Shown piece by piece: positions 6,470-6,705 of a DNA stretch of 6,705 nucleotides. A model generated the notes under the pieces. That model was not told where the DNA came from. It searched no databases and saw nothing but the letters and a program-made list of their open reading frames with translations. The DNA comes from a bacterium. GTDB taxonomy: Bacteria > Gemmatimonadota > Gemmatimonadetes > Gemmatimonadales > Gemmatimonadaceae. Every line of letters begins with the position of its first letter. Positions within the stretch are counted from its first letter, which is position 1. The DNA is taken from positions 1 through 6,705 of the forward strand of contig JAJZRK010000177.1 in the NCBI GenBank assembly GCA_021802745.1. The letters are read 5' to 3'. The position numbers and the translations under genes are program-made.

Positions 6470-6705
6470 ACTGTCCGGTTATAACTCGAAGAGTAGCAAT
6501 TGGTTAGCCGTTTCGGCCTCGTCGTTTCCGGGCGTGAACGACGTAAGTAGTTGTGGGAGTGAGACTTTCTCGAAGAGCGTGACGCTGAGAATCTGTAGAA
6601 TGGTGTAGAGCGGCAGGGTGAGCGCCAGGCGCTTCTTCAGGATCGCGACCAGCACATAGGTGGTCATCGCAATCCACACTTGCGTCTTCACCGCGTTCAG
6701 CGAGG
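6470..6705 (-). mobile_element. IS4-family insertion sequence, transposase-distal end, partial
   Basis: The right edge holds the end of an insertion sequence identified by its transposase C-terminus. The boundary is placed at about 6470, where ACTGTCCGGTTA (6470-6481) looks like a terminal inverted repeat running into the transposase stop codon. The other end and any target duplication are beyond the window, so the exact boundary is an inference. Composition supports foreign origin: the row 6541-6600 has 28 G/C of 60, while 6241-6300 in the regulator has 43 of 60. Confidence 0.7.
6479..6705 (-). CDS. IS4-family transposase, C-terminal 75 codons (5' partial)
   Basis: DNA transposase of the insertion sequence at the window edge. 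The GTG at 6691 is an internal Val codon: the frame continues upstream as S-L-N-A before VKTQVWIAMTTYVLVAILKK, and the window ends there. The NAVKTQVWIA...YVLVAILKKRL and LYTILQILSVTLFEK segments are the conserved C-terminus of IS4-family transposases of the group often annotated with an N-terminal DUF4372 domain, which usually run to roughly 380 residues. The catalytic DDE residues lie upstream, outside the window, so activity cannot be judged. The visible part has no frameshift or premature stop and ends in LLLFEL and TAA (6479-6481) next to the presumed inverted repeat. It is convergent with the response regulator. Confidence 0.85.
   Translation of the reverse strand, partial: SLNAVKTQVWIAMTTYVLVAILKKRLALTLPLYTILQILSVTLFEKVSLPQLLTSFTPGNDEAETANQLLLFEL

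Noticed and set aside
6689..6691. GTG at 6691 as the transposase start
   Set aside because: The upstream codons S-L-N-A in the same frame continue the conserved NAVKTQ motif, so the GTG is an internal Val codon.

Overview
The window reads as one stretch of a high-GC bacterial chromosome. Coding rows sit near 65-72% G+C, and the extreme right edge drops to about 47%. The combination of a very large Ala/Thr/Ser-rich exported-type protein, a GT39-like membrane glycosyltransferase, a tRNA gene without encoded CCA and a HisKA_3/LuxR-type two-component pair would fit a Gemmatimonadota-like or similar soil/water bacterium. No marker here fixes the taxon, so this is a weak inference.

Layout from left to right. 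(1) 1-2447 (+): the C-terminal 800-plus residues of a modular, Ig-like, surface or secreted protein whose beginning lies outside the window. (2) 2448-2673: a convergent intergenic gap with two strong hairpins. (3) 2674-4257 (-): a polytopic GT-C glycosyltransferase of the PMT_2/GT39 type with a WYDE motif. (4) 4258-4697: a regulatory and RNA region with a possible promoter for the glycosyltransferase, a 14-bp tandem repeat, tRNA-Lys(UUU), an 11-bp T-free tandem repeat, a U-tract terminator, and small palindromes ahead of the next operon. (5) 4698-6451 (+): a two-gene operon with a 4-base ATGA overlap, encoding a NarX/DegS-type histidine kinase with almost no extracytoplasmic domain and its NarL/FixJ-type response regulator. 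(6) 6470-6705 (-): the end of an IS4-family insertion sequence carrying the last 75 codons of its transposase; the rest is outside the window.

How the parts work together. The kinase and regulator are very likely partners: the kinase should phosphorylate Asp58 of the regulator, which binds DNA through its LuxR helix-turn-helix; the targets are not visible. The surface protein and the glycosyltransferase are convergent, so they are not one operon. A link such as O-glycosylation of the Thr/Ser-rich protein is only a hypothesis. The IS has landed within about 20 bp of the regulator's stop codon and may have removed the operon's natural terminator.

I do not see a clearly new biological system. 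The least ordinary structure is the tRNA-Lys locus, with different short tandem repeats directly on each side, followed by the modular three-Cys-pair surface protein and the sensor-poor kinase.
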